A DNA stretch of 64,000 nucleotides, taken from HK1 sp965202735 (lineage in GTDB: Bacteria > Pseudomonadota > Gammaproteobacteria > HK1). The stretch spans positions 992,001 through 1,056,000 of the forward strand of contig OZ241844.1 of NCBI GenBank assembly GCA_965202735.1, written 5' to 3'. Positions 8,280 to 16,957 of the stretch are shown piece by piece. Under the pieces are notes generated by a model, which searched no databases, was not told where the DNA came from, and saw only the letters and a list, made by a program, of their open reading frames with translations. Made by a program: the position numbers and the translations under genes. How positions within the stretch are numbered: the stretch's first letter is position 1; the number at the start of each line of letters is the position of its first letter.

Positions 8280-9368
8280 TTATTTGTTGGATTTCCTGCG
8301 GTTGCAGTGCTTGCACAGCATTTGACAGTTCTGTTCGCTTGTCTTGCCGCCCTCCGTCCAAGGCGTGATGTGGTCAGCCTCCATATCCGACATCTCGAAC
8401 TTTTTCGCGCATGATTTGCAAGTGCCGTCTTGCCTCTCGAACGCCTTCTGCTTCATGGCTGGGGTGAAGGCGCGGATGTTGAGATGCTTTTCCTCGCCGG
8501 TGAGGAGATACGGGTAGATGCCCGCCTGCTTCGTCACATCGTCGTCGATCATCAGGCGGGCAACCTCGGCTTCAAGCCGTTCTGGATCCAGACTTTCGTC
8601 TTGGAGGAAACCGTAAAGCCCACCCCAATCCACACTCTTCATGGGGTTGCGGTACTTGGGAAACACCGCTTTCACCCGATTGATTACCGACTGGAAGTGA
8701 TTCCACAAGGTGGTTGCGGTCGGGTCGTGCTGGTGCGCGCCCATATAGTCCTCGACCGTCTGCCCCTCATCCTTGAGCCATTGGATCGCGGTTTCGAGGT
8801 ACTCTTGGCGGATCGGCGATCCCCTCACATACTTGTTTCCGACCGCGTAGGCCGGACCTTGCGGCCTGCTGAAATACCTTTTTGCGTCGGACACCCACGG
8901 TCCGGCATAAACCGCGTTCCGCAACTCCTGGTCAGTCAGCTTCTCCCCGGCGATGTTGATGACTCTGAACCAAGCCAGCTTTTCGCTATCGGTTCCGTCG
9001 CAGATGTAAACCTGCAATTCATAATCGAGAATCCGCTTCTTCTGGTCGTCTTGCAGGTTGAAGAAATACAGCCCGTCAAGGGAGTAATCGCCTTCCACGT
9101 ACTGCGCGGCCGAGATCGTGCGCTGCTGGCCGTCGATGACCTCATACGTTCCGTCCTGACGCACGGCCCAATACATCACATTAAGCGGAAAGCCCTTGTT
9201 GATTGTCTCGATCACTGCATCGCGCTGCTTGTCCTTGTAGACGAACTCGCGCTGAAACGGCGGGCGGATGTCGAGCTTGCCACCATAGCCGCGTACCCCG
9301 CCCTCGCCGTCGTCGTGGTAGCCCTCCACGAGGTCGCGGACTGTGATTTCATGCAGATCGATTTTCAT
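8280..9368 (-). CDS. DUF262 (GmrSD-like) protein with C-terminal HNH endonuclease
   Basis: A 362-residue protein in two parts. Residues about 35-100 carry a DUF262 module like the N-terminus of GmrS/GmrD, BrxU and SspE, with PPFQREFVYKDKQRD and the DGQQR motif at 79-83, which is tied to nucleotide hydrolysis in that family. The last 46 residues are a zinc-bound HNH nuclease: Cys317/Cys320 and Cys352/Cys355 pairs, the ADHITPW motif with His333, and Asn347. Nothing key is missing. The ATG overlaps the TGA of the methyltransferase gene by four bases, so the two are co-translated. The pairing suggests a restriction component; whether it cuts modified or unmodified DNA cannot be read from sequence. 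Base composition is less GC-rich than the flanks. Confidence 0.85.
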   Translation of the reverse strand: MKIDLHEITVRDLVEGYHDDGEGGVRGYGGKLDIRPPFQREFVYKDKQRDAVIETINKGFPLNVMYWAVRQDGTYEVIDGQQRTISAAQYVEGDYSLDGLYFFNLQDDQKKRILDYELQVYICDGTDSEKLAWFRVINIAGEKLTDQELRNAVYAGPWVSDAKRYFSRPQGPAYAVGNKYVRGSPIRQEYLETAIQWLKDEGQTVEDYMGAHQHDPTATTLWNHFQSVINRVKAVFPKYRNPMKSVDWGGLYGFLQDESLDPERLEAEVARLMIDDDVTKQAGIYPYLLTGEEKHLNIRAFTPAMKQKAFERQDGTCKSCAKKFEMSDMEADHITPWTEGGKTSEQNCQMLCKHCNRRKSNK

Positions 9369-10423
9369 CGTGATGGCATCCTTTTGACCAGCAACCGAAC
9401 ATAAGTGGGTTTATGCTCACTCCCCACCTTTATGACACCCCTTCGATTCAGATTGCCTGCGTTGGGCACATCTGCCAACGAGTATTCCTTTGTTTTCAGG
9501 CCGGAGTTGTTGTCCCTGTCTGTGATCCCGATCACTTCAAACTGCTCCGGGTTGTATTTGTCCAGAAACGTTACTGGAACCCCCATCGCCCCGTCCCAAT
9601 CCATCGGAATCTCGGCGACCCTGTCCACATTGATCGCGTCGTAGTTGTCGTAGGTCGGGTATTCCTCGGGCGTGTAGCGCTTGTAGAGGATTAATTCCTC
9701 ATGGCGCTTGGCATGGTCGAGATTGGTAAACCAAGCTGCGTTTCCCAACCGTCCTTTGACAACCCCCTCGACGACTCTATAGGCACTCCCTTCCTTTGCG
9801 GTCGCCACCAATTCCTGTGCGTACCCCTCCGGCACATCGAACAGCATGTCTTGACCTTTCGGGGTGACGCCAAGCCACATCCTGTTGTCCTTGATCAGGG
9901 GGAAAATCTCCTTGTACGTGACAGCGTTCTGACTTCCGACGATCAGGAACTTCTTGCCGTGTTGCATCAGATGGGCGACGTATTCGCGGAACAGGGAGAA
10001 TGGCGGGTTGGTCACCACGATGTCCGCCTGCCCCAGAAGCTCGATGCACTCCGCGCTGCGGAAATCCCCGTCCCCCTCGAGCTCGCGGACTCCGATATCG
10101 CCTACGTCCGGCACCCTGCCACCCTTCGCGTTCCCCGCGTATTCGAGCCATATCGCCCGCTCCGAATCGTGACGGCTGAACAGGTCGCGGTCCCGGTTCC
10201 TGTAGCAGGTGGTGACGATCCTTTTGAGGCCCAGGCGCTCGAAGTTGTACGAGAAGTAGTGGAAGAAGTTGGAAATGCGGGGATCGTCGCAATTGCAGTA
10301 CACGACCTTGCCCCGGAAATGTCGGGTGTAGTGGCGGAGCTCCTTCTCGATGTCGGGAAGCTGCGTGTAGAACTCGTCGTTCTTTTCTCGCCTGGCTCTT
10401 CGCAGGTTTTCATTCAGGGACAT
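9365..10423 (-). CDS. EcoRI-type adenine-specific DNA methyltransferase
   Basis: A 352-residue protein similar in layout to M.EcoRI: the N-terminal KNDEFYTQLPDIEKEL block, the CNCDDP segment at about residues 43-48 and the catalytic DIVVTNPPF motif with NPPF at 139-142. It should transfer a methyl group from S-adenosylmethionine to the N6 of adenine in a specific DNA site. The ATG at 10423 has GGGAG about eight bases upstream; an in-frame GTG lies six codons earlier. It is the first gene of a coupled pair with the DUF262-HNH gene. No EcoRI-type endonuclease gene is present, so the HNH protein may take its place. Confidence 0.88.
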   Translation of the reverse strand: MSLNENLRRARREKNDEFYTQLPDIEKELRHYTRHFRGKVVYCNCDDPRISNFFHYFSYNFERLGLKRIVTTCYRNRDRDLFSRHDSERAIWLEYAGNAKGGRVPDVGDIGVRELEGDGDFRSAECIELLGQADIVVTNPPFSLFREYVAHLMQHGKKFLIVGSQNAVTYKEIFPLIKDNRMWLGVTPKGQDMLFDVPEGYAQELVATAKEGSAYRVVEGVVKGRLGNAAWFTNLDHAKRHEELILYKRYTPEEYPTYDNYDAINVDRVAEIPMDWDGAMGVPVTFLDKYNPEQFEVIGITDRDNNSGLKTKEYSLADVPNAGNLNRRGVIKVGSEHKPTYVRLLVKRMPSR

Positions 10424-10519
10424 GGGTTGCTCCCGCATCACATCCGTCGTCGGCGGTCAGTTGCCGACATGGACAGGCGCATCGGCCTGACCCGACCACG
10501 CCGACGGCGCGGACCTCGA

Positions 10520-10834
10520 TCATGCGTGCAGCGCCCTCATGCGCCCCTGCGCAGCCGTCCGGTCGCGCCGCGCCTGCGCAAGCTCGTAGCTCGCCTGCAT
10601 CCGCATCCAGTGCTCGGCGGTGCCCCAGCCGACATCTTCCAGCGCCAGCGCCATGTTCGCCGACACGCCCGCCTTGCCGTTCAGCAGGCGCGACAGCGTT
10701 CCGCGCTCGCACCCGAGACGCGCCGCCGTCTCGGTCACGTTCCAGCCCACGTCGTCCATGCTCTCGCGGATGAGCTCGCCCAGGTGCGGCGGGTTCCGCA
10801 TCGGCCCGACGTGCTTGCCTGCAATGTCGTTCAT
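10520..10834 (-). CDS. higA: HigA-family antitoxin (XRE-type)
   Basis: A 104-residue helix-turn-helix protein. The RNPPHLGELIRESMDDVGWNV start and the TETAARLGCERGTLSRLLNG helix-turn-helix are typical of HigA proteins, as is the GVSANMALALE segment that follows. It should neutralise the upstream HigB-type toxin and repress the operon. The ATG at 10834 has GGGGAG eight bases upstream and lies 19 bases after the toxin stop. Toxin-first order is normal for higBA. Confidence 0.88.
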   Translation of the reverse strand: MNDIAGKHVGPMRNPPHLGELIRESMDDVGWNVTETAARLGCERGTLSRLLNGKAGVSANMALALEDVGWGTAEHWMRMQASYELAQARRDRTAAQGRMRALHA

Positions 10835-10853
10835 GGTCAGCACTCCCCTTCGG

Positions 10854-11126
10854 TCAGTGATAGTCGATCAGGTCCACGTCCACGGCCTCGCCGTCCTCGA
10901 AGCGGAACACCACGCGCCAGTTGCCGGAGACGCGGACGCTCCACTGGCCCGCATGGCTGCCCTTGAGGGGATGCAGCCGGAAGCCCGGCACGTCGGCGCT
11001 GCCCGGATGCGTCGCCTCTTGCAGGCGGAACAGGATACGCCGAAGCCGTGGCGCAAGACCGGCAGGGAGGCGCGCCGTGTCGTCGCGCTCGTGCAGCGCC
11101 CGCAGTCCCTTGTGCCTGATCCTCAT
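10854..11126 (-). CDS. higB: HigB-family toxin (RelE-like mRNA interferase)
   Basis: A 90-residue RelE-superfamily protein. The C-terminal part SGNWRVVFRFEDGEAVDVDLIDYH is the hallmark of HigB-type toxins, and the LHPLKGSHAGQWSVR segment before it fits too. Such toxins cut mRNA on the ribosome. The ATG at 11126 heads the unit, with higA directly downstream. A palindrome lies just upstream. No disruption was seen. Confidence 0.87.
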   Translation of the reverse strand: MRIRHKGLRALHERDDTARLPAGLAPRLRRILFRLQEATHPGSADVPGFRLHPLKGSHAGQWSVRVSGNWRVVFRFEDGEAVDVDLIDYH

Positions 11127-11133
11127 AAGACAT

Positions 11134-11143
11134 TAGCGCGCTA
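11134..11143. promoter_or_regulatory. Palindrome upstream of higBA, possible antitoxin operator
   Basis: A perfect 10-bp palindrome, TAGCGCGCTA, lies eight bases upstream of the higB start, next to an AT-rich TAATGT that could serve as a -10 box. HigA proteins repress their own promoters by binding such dyads. The placement is suggestive but the site is short. Confidence 0.35.
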
Positions 11144-11225
11144 CGTTACACCCCGCTCTCAACCCGGAAGAACGCCGATTCCGGTTGGAGTCGAACGACG
11201 TCACGCCTCACCGAGCCCTGTTCGC

Positions 11226-13001
11226 TCAACGCCGTGTCGCCGCGGTGAACAGTTGGCGCAGCATCGCCTCGTCGACCGCGACCGTACCGGTACCGGCGCC
11301 GAGCCGGCCCGAGGTCGCCGCGTCGACGATGTCCCCGGCGTCGCCGTCGAGCGGACTCGACTGCGCCAGTGCCGCGAGCGCGCCGACGAGATCGGCCACG
11401 GGACTCGCCCGCCTCGCCGAGCCGGCGACGACGTCGAGCAGGTCCTCCGGCGCGACGCCGGCGAGGCACGCGGGAATCGCCCGCAACGTGATCGAGCCGG
11501 GGGCGCCGCGGCGGATCTCGATCCCCAGCGACCGGAGCGAATCGTCCGCCTCGTCCACCGCATCGGCGACGGCTTCGGGCACCGCCCGTGTGTGCGGTAT
11601 CAGCAGCGGCCGCGCAACCGGCGCGGCGGTTCGGGCGGATGCTTCGAGCCGGTCCGTCACCAGCGCGCGGCGGGCGGCGCGCAGATCGATCAGAAGCAGC
11701 GCATCGCCCCGTTCGGCGAGCACGTGGTCGCCGAGACGGACCCGCCCGCGCGCCATGCCGGCGCCGGTGGCGGACGCGGCGGTGGCGGACGCTCCGGCCG
11801 ACAGCGCGGAGTACGCGGCGAGCTGCTCGCGCACCCGGCTCTCCCCGGGACGGGCGCCGCCGGGCGGTGGATACGCCGCGCGGCCGGCATCCGCCGCCGT
11901 CCGGGACTCCGTCTCCGCTCGGCGGACAGCCTCGGGCGGGGCGCCGGGACCCGCGTCCAATGCCATCGGAACGGTCTCGGGAGGCGCCTGAGTGGTGAAT
12001 CCGCCGAGTGCGCGGGAGACCGCGTGACGGACGAAGGCATGCACGTGGCGGCTCTCGCGAAAGCGGACTTCGTGCTTGGCAGGGTGCACGTTGACGTCCA
12101 CCGCGGCGGGGTCGAGGCCGAGGTGGAGCACGAACGCCGGATACTGCCCGCCCCCGAGCGTGTCCCCGAACCCCACCCGGACCGCGTGCCGCACCACGTC
12201 GTCGCGCACGCTGCGCCCGTTCACGAAGAGAAACTGCAGGTCCGGGCGGCCGCGCGCCGCGCTCGGCGGGGCCAGGAATCCGTGCATCGAAAGACCTTCG
12301 GCGTCGAAGGCGATCTCGAGGGCGCCGGCCGCGAACTCCTGTCCCACGAGGCGCGACAGACGGCGCACGGGCGCCATGCGGCCAGCCACCTCCAGCACCT
12401 TGCGCGCGTCGTGGTGAAGCGCGAACGACACCTCGGGATGCGCGAGCGCCAGGCGGCGCACCGCGTCCTCCGCGTGCCGGAGCTCGGTCCGGGGCGCGCG
12501 CAGGAACTTGCGCCGGGCCGGCACGTTGAAGAAGAGATCGCGCACCTCGACCATGGTGCCGGGCTTCGACGCCGCCGGCTCCACCGCCGAGACCGCCCCA
12601 CCGTCCACGCGCACCCGCGCGCCGCTGTCCGCGCTGCCCGGCCGGCTCGCGAGGACGAGCCTCGACACCGAGGCGATGCTCGGCAGCGCCTCGCCGCGGA
12701 ACCCCATGCTGGAGATGCGTTCCAGATCGTCGAGGGACCCGATCTTGCTGGTCGCGTGGCGCGAGAGGGCGAGGACGAGCTCGCCCGCAGGGATCCCGAA
12801 TCCGTCGTCGCGCACCCGAATCAGGCGCGCCCCGCCCATCTCGAGCTCGACGGCGATGGTCGCCGCTTCGGCATCGAGCGCGTTCTCCACCAGCTCCTTG
12901 ACCACGGACGCGGGGCGCTCCACCACCTCCCCGGCCGCGATCTGGTTGGCCAGCACCGAGGAGAGGGACCTGATCGGCGCCGGCGTTCGGGGCTCACTCA
13001 T
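11226..13001 (-). CDS. mutL: DNA mismatch repair protein MutL
   Basis: A 591-residue GHKL ATPase. The N-terminal motifs are all present: NQIAAGEVVERPASVVKELV, DDGFGI, HATSKI and GFRGEALPSI. Residues about 210-330 form the transducer domain with FLFVNGRSVRD. The C-terminal dimerisation domain is weakly conserved and has no DQHAxxExxxE endonuclease motif, as in MutL proteins that work with MutH. It couples MutS mismatch recognition to strand excision. The ATG at 13001 overlaps the rlmD stop by four bases. miaA, the common downstream partner, has been displaced by the island. Confidence 0.93.
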   Translation of the reverse strand: MSEPRTPAPIRSLSSVLANQIAAGEVVERPASVVKELVENALDAEAATIAVELEMGGARLIRVRDDGFGIPAGELVLALSRHATSKIGSLDDLERISSMGFRGEALPSIASVSRLVLASRPGSADSGARVRVDGGAVSAVEPAASKPGTMVEVRDLFFNVPARRKFLRAPRTELRHAEDAVRRLALAHPEVSFALHHDARKVLEVAGRMAPVRRLSRLVGQEFAAGALEIAFDAEGLSMHGFLAPPSAARGRPDLQFLFVNGRSVRDDVVRHAVRVGFGDTLGGGQYPAFVLHLGLDPAAVDVNVHPAKHEVRFRESRHVHAFVRHAVSRALGGFTTQAPPETVPMALDAGPGAPPEAVRRAETESRTAADAGRAAYPPPGGARPGESRVREQLAAYSALSAGASATAASATGAGMARGRVRLGDHVLAERGDALLLIDLRAARRALVTDRLEASARTAAPVARPLLIPHTRAVPEAVADAVDEADDSLRSLGIEIRRGAPGSITLRAIPACLAGVAPEDLLDVVAGSARRASPVADLVGALAALAQSSPLDGDAGDIVDAATSGRLGAGTGTVAVDEAMLRQLFTAATRR

Positions 13002-14353
13002 CGTGGCCGTCCCTTCCCGCCCCGCTCGTCCGCCTCGAACTCCGACACCGACTCGATGTGGCTCGTGTGCGGAAACATGTCCACGAGTCCGGTGCGGGTC
13101 AGCGCATAGCCGTGCCCGTGCACGAGGCGCGCGGCGTCGCGCGCCAGCGTCTCGGGGTTGCACGAGACGTACACGATGCGCGCCGGACGTGCGAGATGGA
13201 CGTGCTCGACGACCACCTCGGCCCCGGTTCTCGGGGGGTCGAGGAGCAGCTTGTCCCATCCGCGGCGCAGCCAGTCCCGCACCACCGCGTCGTCGCCGAG
13301 GTCCGCGCGATGGAACGATGCCGGCAGCGCGTTGTCTCGCGCATTCGCGGCCGCGCGCTCGACCATCGCATCGGATACCTCCAGTCCGGTCACGCTCGCG
13401 CCCCGGCGCGCGAGCGGAAGGCTGAAGTTGCCGATCCCGCAGCAGGCGTCGAGCACGCGCTCCCCCGGGGCGGGGGCGAGCATCGACACCACCCGCTCCA
13501 CGAGGGCGCGGTTGACTTCGCCGTTGACCTGGACGAAGTCGAGCGGAGAGAAGGAGAGACGGGTCGCGCCGTCGTCGAGCGCGTAGCGGAGCTCCGAGCG
13601 CGGCCGGACGAACGGCCGGGCGGTGTCCGCCCCGCCGGGCTGGAGCCAGACCCCCACCTCGCGCCGGACCGCGAACGCCTCGATTGCCGCGAGGTCGGTC
13701 GCCGGGAGCGGGTCCAGGTGGCGGATCACGAGCACGGCGGCGCCCTCCCCCACCGCGACCTCGATCTGCGGGATCCTCGCCCTGGACTCGAGCGCGCTCA
13801 GGAGGCCGCGCAACGGCGCGAGCAGCGGGCCGAGCGGATCGGCGAGCACCTCGCAGTCGGTCATGTCCGCAATCCGGTTGGAAAGCCGCTCGCGGAAGCC
13901 CGCGAGCACCGCATCCCGCCCGGCGACGTAACGCGCACCGAGCCGGGCCTTGCGGCGATACCGCCACGGCGTTCCGGCCAGCGCCGGCATGATCTCTCCC
14001 GGAGCGACGTCGCCGATCGTCGAGAGCGCCGCGAGCAGGACCCGCGTCTTGTGGCGCAACTGCGCATCGTGGGACAGATGCTGGAGGCTGCATCCGCCGC
14101 AGCGCTCGTGGAAGCGGCACCGCGGCTCGATCCGGTCCGGGGACGCCTCGACGACCTCCTCCACCACCGCCTCGTCGCGGCCGCTCCGCCGCCGGATGCG
14201 CCGCGAGACCACCACCTCGCCGGGAAGCGCGCCGTGGACGAGCGTCGTCCTGCCGTCGGCGCGGGCGACGCCTCGCCCCCTGGAATCGAGGCCCTGGATG
14301 CGCACGGGACCGGCGCCCCGCACCGCGGTCCCGGTCCGGCTCGGGCCGGTCAT
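12998..14353 (-). CDS. rlmD: 23S rRNA (uracil(1939)-C(5))-methyltransferase RlmD
   Basis: A 451-residue TrmA/RumA-family enzyme with an N-terminal TRAM region, the iron-sulfur cysteines in CRFHERCGGC, the methyl-donor pocket VLDACCGIGNFSLPLA, the DPPRTGAE motif and the catalytic YVSCNPETLARD segment. It methylates a uracil of 23S rRNA using S-adenosylmethionine. The ATG at 14353 sits 43 bases after the upstream exonuclease gene; longer forms would run into that gene. Its stop overlaps the mutL start, so the two are coupled. Confidence 0.92.
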   Translation of the reverse strand: MTGPSRTGTAVRGAGPVRIQGLDSRGRGVARADGRTTLVHGALPGEVVVSRRIRRRSGRDEAVVEEVVEASPDRIEPRCRFHERCGGCSLQHLSHDAQLRHKTRVLLAALSTIGDVAPGEIMPALAGTPWRYRRKARLGARYVAGRDAVLAGFRERLSNRIADMTDCEVLADPLGPLLAPLRGLLSALESRARIPQIEVAVGEGAAVLVIRHLDPLPATDLAAIEAFAVRREVGVWLQPGGADTARPFVRPRSELRYALDDGATRLSFSPLDFVQVNGEVNRALVERVVSMLAPAPGERVLDACCGIGNFSLPLARRGASVTGLEVSDAMVERAAANARDNALPASFHRADLGDDAVVRDWLRRGWDKLLLDPPRTGAEVVVEHVHLARPARIVYVSCNPETLARDAARLVHGHGYALTRTGLVDMFPHTSHIESVSEFEADERGGKGRPR

Positions 14354-14396
14354 TGCGGCCACGAGCCGCGCCGCCTTGCGAGGGGGCGCGGCGCGA

Positions 14397-15170
14397 TCAC
14401 GACGACTCCCACGCCCGGAGAAACTCCGCGAGATGGTCGCGTTCATCCGCCCGCAGCCGGTCGCGCACGACCCCGCATTCACGCTCGTATCCGTCCCGGG
14501 AAAGGCGTCCGCGCATCAGCTCGTAGCGGAGATGGACCAGGAAGGTATTGAGCGCATCGACCTCGCAGTACGCGCGGATACGCTCGATGTCGCCGGCGGC
14601 ATGCGCCTCCCACACTCCCGAGCCGTCCATCCCGAGCTTGCCGGGCAAGCCCAGCATCCGGGCGATCTCGTCGAGCGGAGCGAAGGCCCGGGGCTGGTAG
14701 CCGGCGAGCACATCCATCAGATCGGTGTGCCGCGCGTGGAAACGATTGAGGTAGCTGTTCCAGCGAAAGCTCGGGTCGTCGTCGCCCGACTCCCAGTAGC
14801 GCGGAGCGGCCACCCCGTGCAGCAACGCCCGGTAGTGCAGGACCGGAAGGTCGAAGCCGCCGCCGTTCCACGAGACGAGGTTCGGCGAGTACCGCTCGAT
14901 GCCGCCGAAGAACCGCTGCACGAGCTCGCGCTCCGAAGAGTCCGGGTCGCCCAGGGACCAGACCCTGAACCGCTCTGCGCCGCGCAGCACCACCGCGATC
15001 GCCACGACCCGGTTCAGGTGGTGGCGCATCAGCTCCGTGCCCGACGCCTGCTGCTGGCGCTGGCGCATGACCCGCGCGACATCGGCGTCGCCGAGCCCGT
15101 CGAGCCCGAGCAGCCGGCGGCCCGACTCGACATCGGGCACCGTCTCGATGTCGAACGCGAGGACGTTCAC
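14397..15170 (-). CDS. PolB-type 3'-5' exonuclease
   Basis: A 257-residue stand-alone proofreading-type exonuclease of the DEDDy group. ExoI is the AFDIET motif (Asp7, Glu9), ExoII lies around SWNGGGFDLPVL, and ExoIII is YCEVDALNTF with the Y-x3-D spacing. It should degrade single-stranded DNA from the 3' end. The start is a GTG at 15170. It is the first of three genes (exonuclease, rlmD, mutL) closely packed on the minus strand, consistent with a repair role. No polymerase domain is attached. Confidence 0.85.
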   Translation of the reverse strand: MNVLAFDIETVPDVESGRRLLGLDGLGDADVARVMRQRQQQASGTELMRHHLNRVVAIAVVLRGAERFRVWSLGDPDSSERELVQRFFGGIERYSPNLVSWNGGGFDLPVLHYRALLHGVAAPRYWESGDDDPSFRWNSYLNRFHARHTDLMDVLAGYQPRAFAPLDEIARMLGLPGKLGMDGSGVWEAHAAGDIERIRAYCEVDALNTFLVHLRYELMRGRLSRDGYERECGVVRDRLRADERDHLAEFLRAWESS

Positions 15171-15234
15171 TCGGGGGGCCCGGGAAGCAGCGGACGTCTC
15201 GGGGCAGGCGTTCGTTCGCGAACCGCGAACGCGC

Positions 15235-15996
15235 TCACGGCATGTCCGCCGCGTCGCCGGAAAGCATCGAGCGCAGCCGCACCAGGTCCTCCCATCCCTT
15301 GCGTTTCTCGAGGGGACTGCGCAGGAAGTACGCGGGGTGATACATCACGATCACCGGGAGGCGGTCCTCCCCGCAGCGGTACGTGCGCCCGCGCAACTGC
15401 CCGATCGGCTTCGTCGTCTGCAGCAGCGACTGGGCCGCGACCCGGCCCGCCGCGACCAGGATGCGCGGGGCCACCGCCTCGATCTGGCGCCTGAGGTAGC
15501 CCGAGCAGGCCGCGACCTCGCCGGCCTGCGGGTCGCGGTTGCGGGGCGGACGGCACTTGACGATGTTCGCGATGTACACGTCGTCGCGTTCGAGCCCGAT
15601 GGCGGCCAGCATCGCGTCGAGCAGCTTGCCGGCGCGGCCGACGAACGGCTCGCCGCGCGCGTCCTCCTCCGCCCCCGGCGCCTCTCCGATGAACATGCAC
15701 TCCGCGTCCGGCCGGCCCACTCCGAACACGGTGCGCGTACGGGTGCGGTGCAGCTCGCACTTGCGGCAGTCGCGCACCTGGGCATCGATCGATTCCAGGG
15801 CCTGCGCCGCGGACGGCTCCGCGGGCCCGGCCGCGGCCGGCGAGGGCCGGACCGACTCCGCCGCACCCGCCGGAGCGCGGCCGGCCGGGCCGCTCCACCC
15901 GGCTTCCGGCGCAGATTCCACCGTACGCGCCGGAGCGCGCCGTACCCAGACGGGAATTCCGATCGCGTCCAGATGCGCGCGCGAGGGATGCGGCAC
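15235..15996 (-). CDS. Family 4 uracil-DNA glycosylase
   Basis: A 253-residue uracil-DNA glycosylase of the iron-sulfur type, which removes uracil from DNA at the start of base excision repair. Four cysteines that should hold a 4Fe-4S cluster are at 77, 80, 148 and 164. The active-site motifs are GEAPGAEED (104-112) and MYHPAYFLR (218-226). The first 70 residues are a low-complexity Ala/Pro-rich extension. The start chosen is a GTG at 15996 with GGAGAG about six bases upstream; further upstream the frame overlaps pssA. Confidence 0.88.
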   Translation of the reverse strand: MPHPSRAHLDAIGIPVWVRRAPARTVESAPEAGWSGPAGRAPAGAAESVRPSPAAAGPAEPSAAQALESIDAQVRDCRKCELHRTRTRTVFGVGRPDAECMFIGEAPGAEEDARGEPFVGRAGKLLDAMLAAIGLERDDVYIANIVKCRPPRNRDPQAGEVAACSGYLRRQIEAVAPRILVAAGRVAAQSLLQTTKPIGQLRGRTYRCGEDRLPVIVMYHPAYFLRSPLEKRKGWEDLVRLRSMLSGDAADMP

Positions 15997-16025
15997 CCCG
16001 GCTCTCCGAAGCGTGCGGACCGGCT

Positions 16026-16817
16026 TCAGCCCGTGCCGACGTCGGGCGGCGGATCGCCGGCGCCGGCGGCCGACGCACGGCGTGCGGCCCGGCGCTTGCG
16101 CACGTTCCACAACGTGAGCACCGGCCCGGAAACGGCGTACCCCAGCGTGCCGAGGAAGAGCACGACCGGCGGATCGCTCGAGACCAGCACGAACCCCGCC
16201 ACCACCACGAACATCGTCACGAACGGCACGCGGCCGCGCAGATCGAAATCCTTGAAGCTGTGGAACCGCACGTTCGAGACCATCAGCCCGCCGAGAGCGA
16301 TGGTCATCGCGAACGCGAACGCGGCGATGCCCTCTCCCCGTACCTCGAGCTCGGTGGCGAACCAGACCAGCGCCGCCACCGTCGCCCCGGCGGCCGGGCA
16401 CGGCAGACCCTGGAAGTACCGCTTGTCCGTGGTTCCGAGCTGGGTGTTGAACCGCGCGAGCCGCAACGCGGTGGCCGCGGTGAAGAAGAAGGCGGCGACC
16501 CAGCCGAGCTTTCCCATGCCGGACAGCGCCCACTCGTAGACGATGAGGCTCGGTGCGAGGCCGAAGCAGATGACGTCGGAGAGCGAGTCGTACTCCGCCC
16601 CGAATGCGCTCTGGGTGTTGGTGATTCGTGCGATCCGCCCGTCCGCTCCGTCGAGCACCATCGCGACGAAGACGGCGGCGGCCGCCGCCTCGAAGCGGCC
16701 GTCGATCGCCGCCATGACCGCGTAGAATCCGGCGAAGAGGGCGGCGGTGGTGAAGAGGTTCGGGAGCAGGTAGATGCCGCGGCGGTGCGGTCGCGGAGAG
16801 GGATCGGCATCGGTCAT
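16026..16817 (-). CDS. pssA: CDP-diacylglycerol-serine O-phosphatidyltransferase PssA
   Basis: A 263-residue inner-membrane enzyme making phosphatidylserine, the precursor of phosphatidylethanolamine. The CDP-alcohol phosphotransferase motif D-G-x2-A-R-x8-G-x3-D-x3-D is complete, at about residues 59-81. About eight hydrophobic segments follow the soluble start, and GIYLLPNLFTTAALFAGF is typical of the PssA group. The ATG at 16817 has a strong GGAGG site seven bases upstream. A highly charged tail ends the protein. The gene precedes the uracil glycosylase on the same strand with only about 30 bases between. Confidence 0.9.
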   Translation of the reverse strand: MTDADPSPRPHRRGIYLLPNLFTTAALFAGFYAVMAAIDGRFEAAAAAVFVAMVLDGADGRIARITNTQSAFGAEYDSLSDVICFGLAPSLIVYEWALSGMGKLGWVAAFFFTAATALRLARFNTQLGTTDKRYFQGLPCPAAGATVAALVWFATELEVRGEGIAAFAFAMTIALGGLMVSNVRFHSFKDFDLRGRVPFVTMFVVVAGFVLVSSDPPVVLFLGTLGYAVSGPVLTLWNVRKRRAARRASAAGAGDPPPDVGTG

Positions 16818-16957
16818 GGCGCAACCTCCGGAGCGAGTGGCGACGCGGCCATGATAAACCGCCCGGCCGCCGTGCGAGATTCCGGTCTGGCGGCCGGTGG
16901 CCGCGACTTCCGAATGGTCCTGGGACGGGTCCCGCTCGCCGGGGCTCGGCGTACGAT

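Larger units (their letters stand above)
7796..11225. mobile_element. Accessory island inserted between mutL and miaA
   Basis: This 3.4 kb block interrupts the usual mutL-miaA adjacency. It holds a decayed integrase start at the miaA end, then a DUF262-HNH gene, an EcoRI-type methyltransferase gene and a higBA pair near mutL. The middle two genes are visibly less GC-rich than their surroundings, which suggests transfer. No complete integrase, tRNA target or clear pair of attachment repeats was found, so the exact ends are set by the flanking genes rather than by seen junctions. Confidence 0.6.

Noticed and set aside
11226..11560. MutL read as broken at its C-terminus because the endonuclease and CNHGRPT-type motifs are missing.
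   Set aside because: Those motifs belong to the other MutL class. MutH-dependent gammaproteobacterial MutL proteins also lack them and the length is normal.
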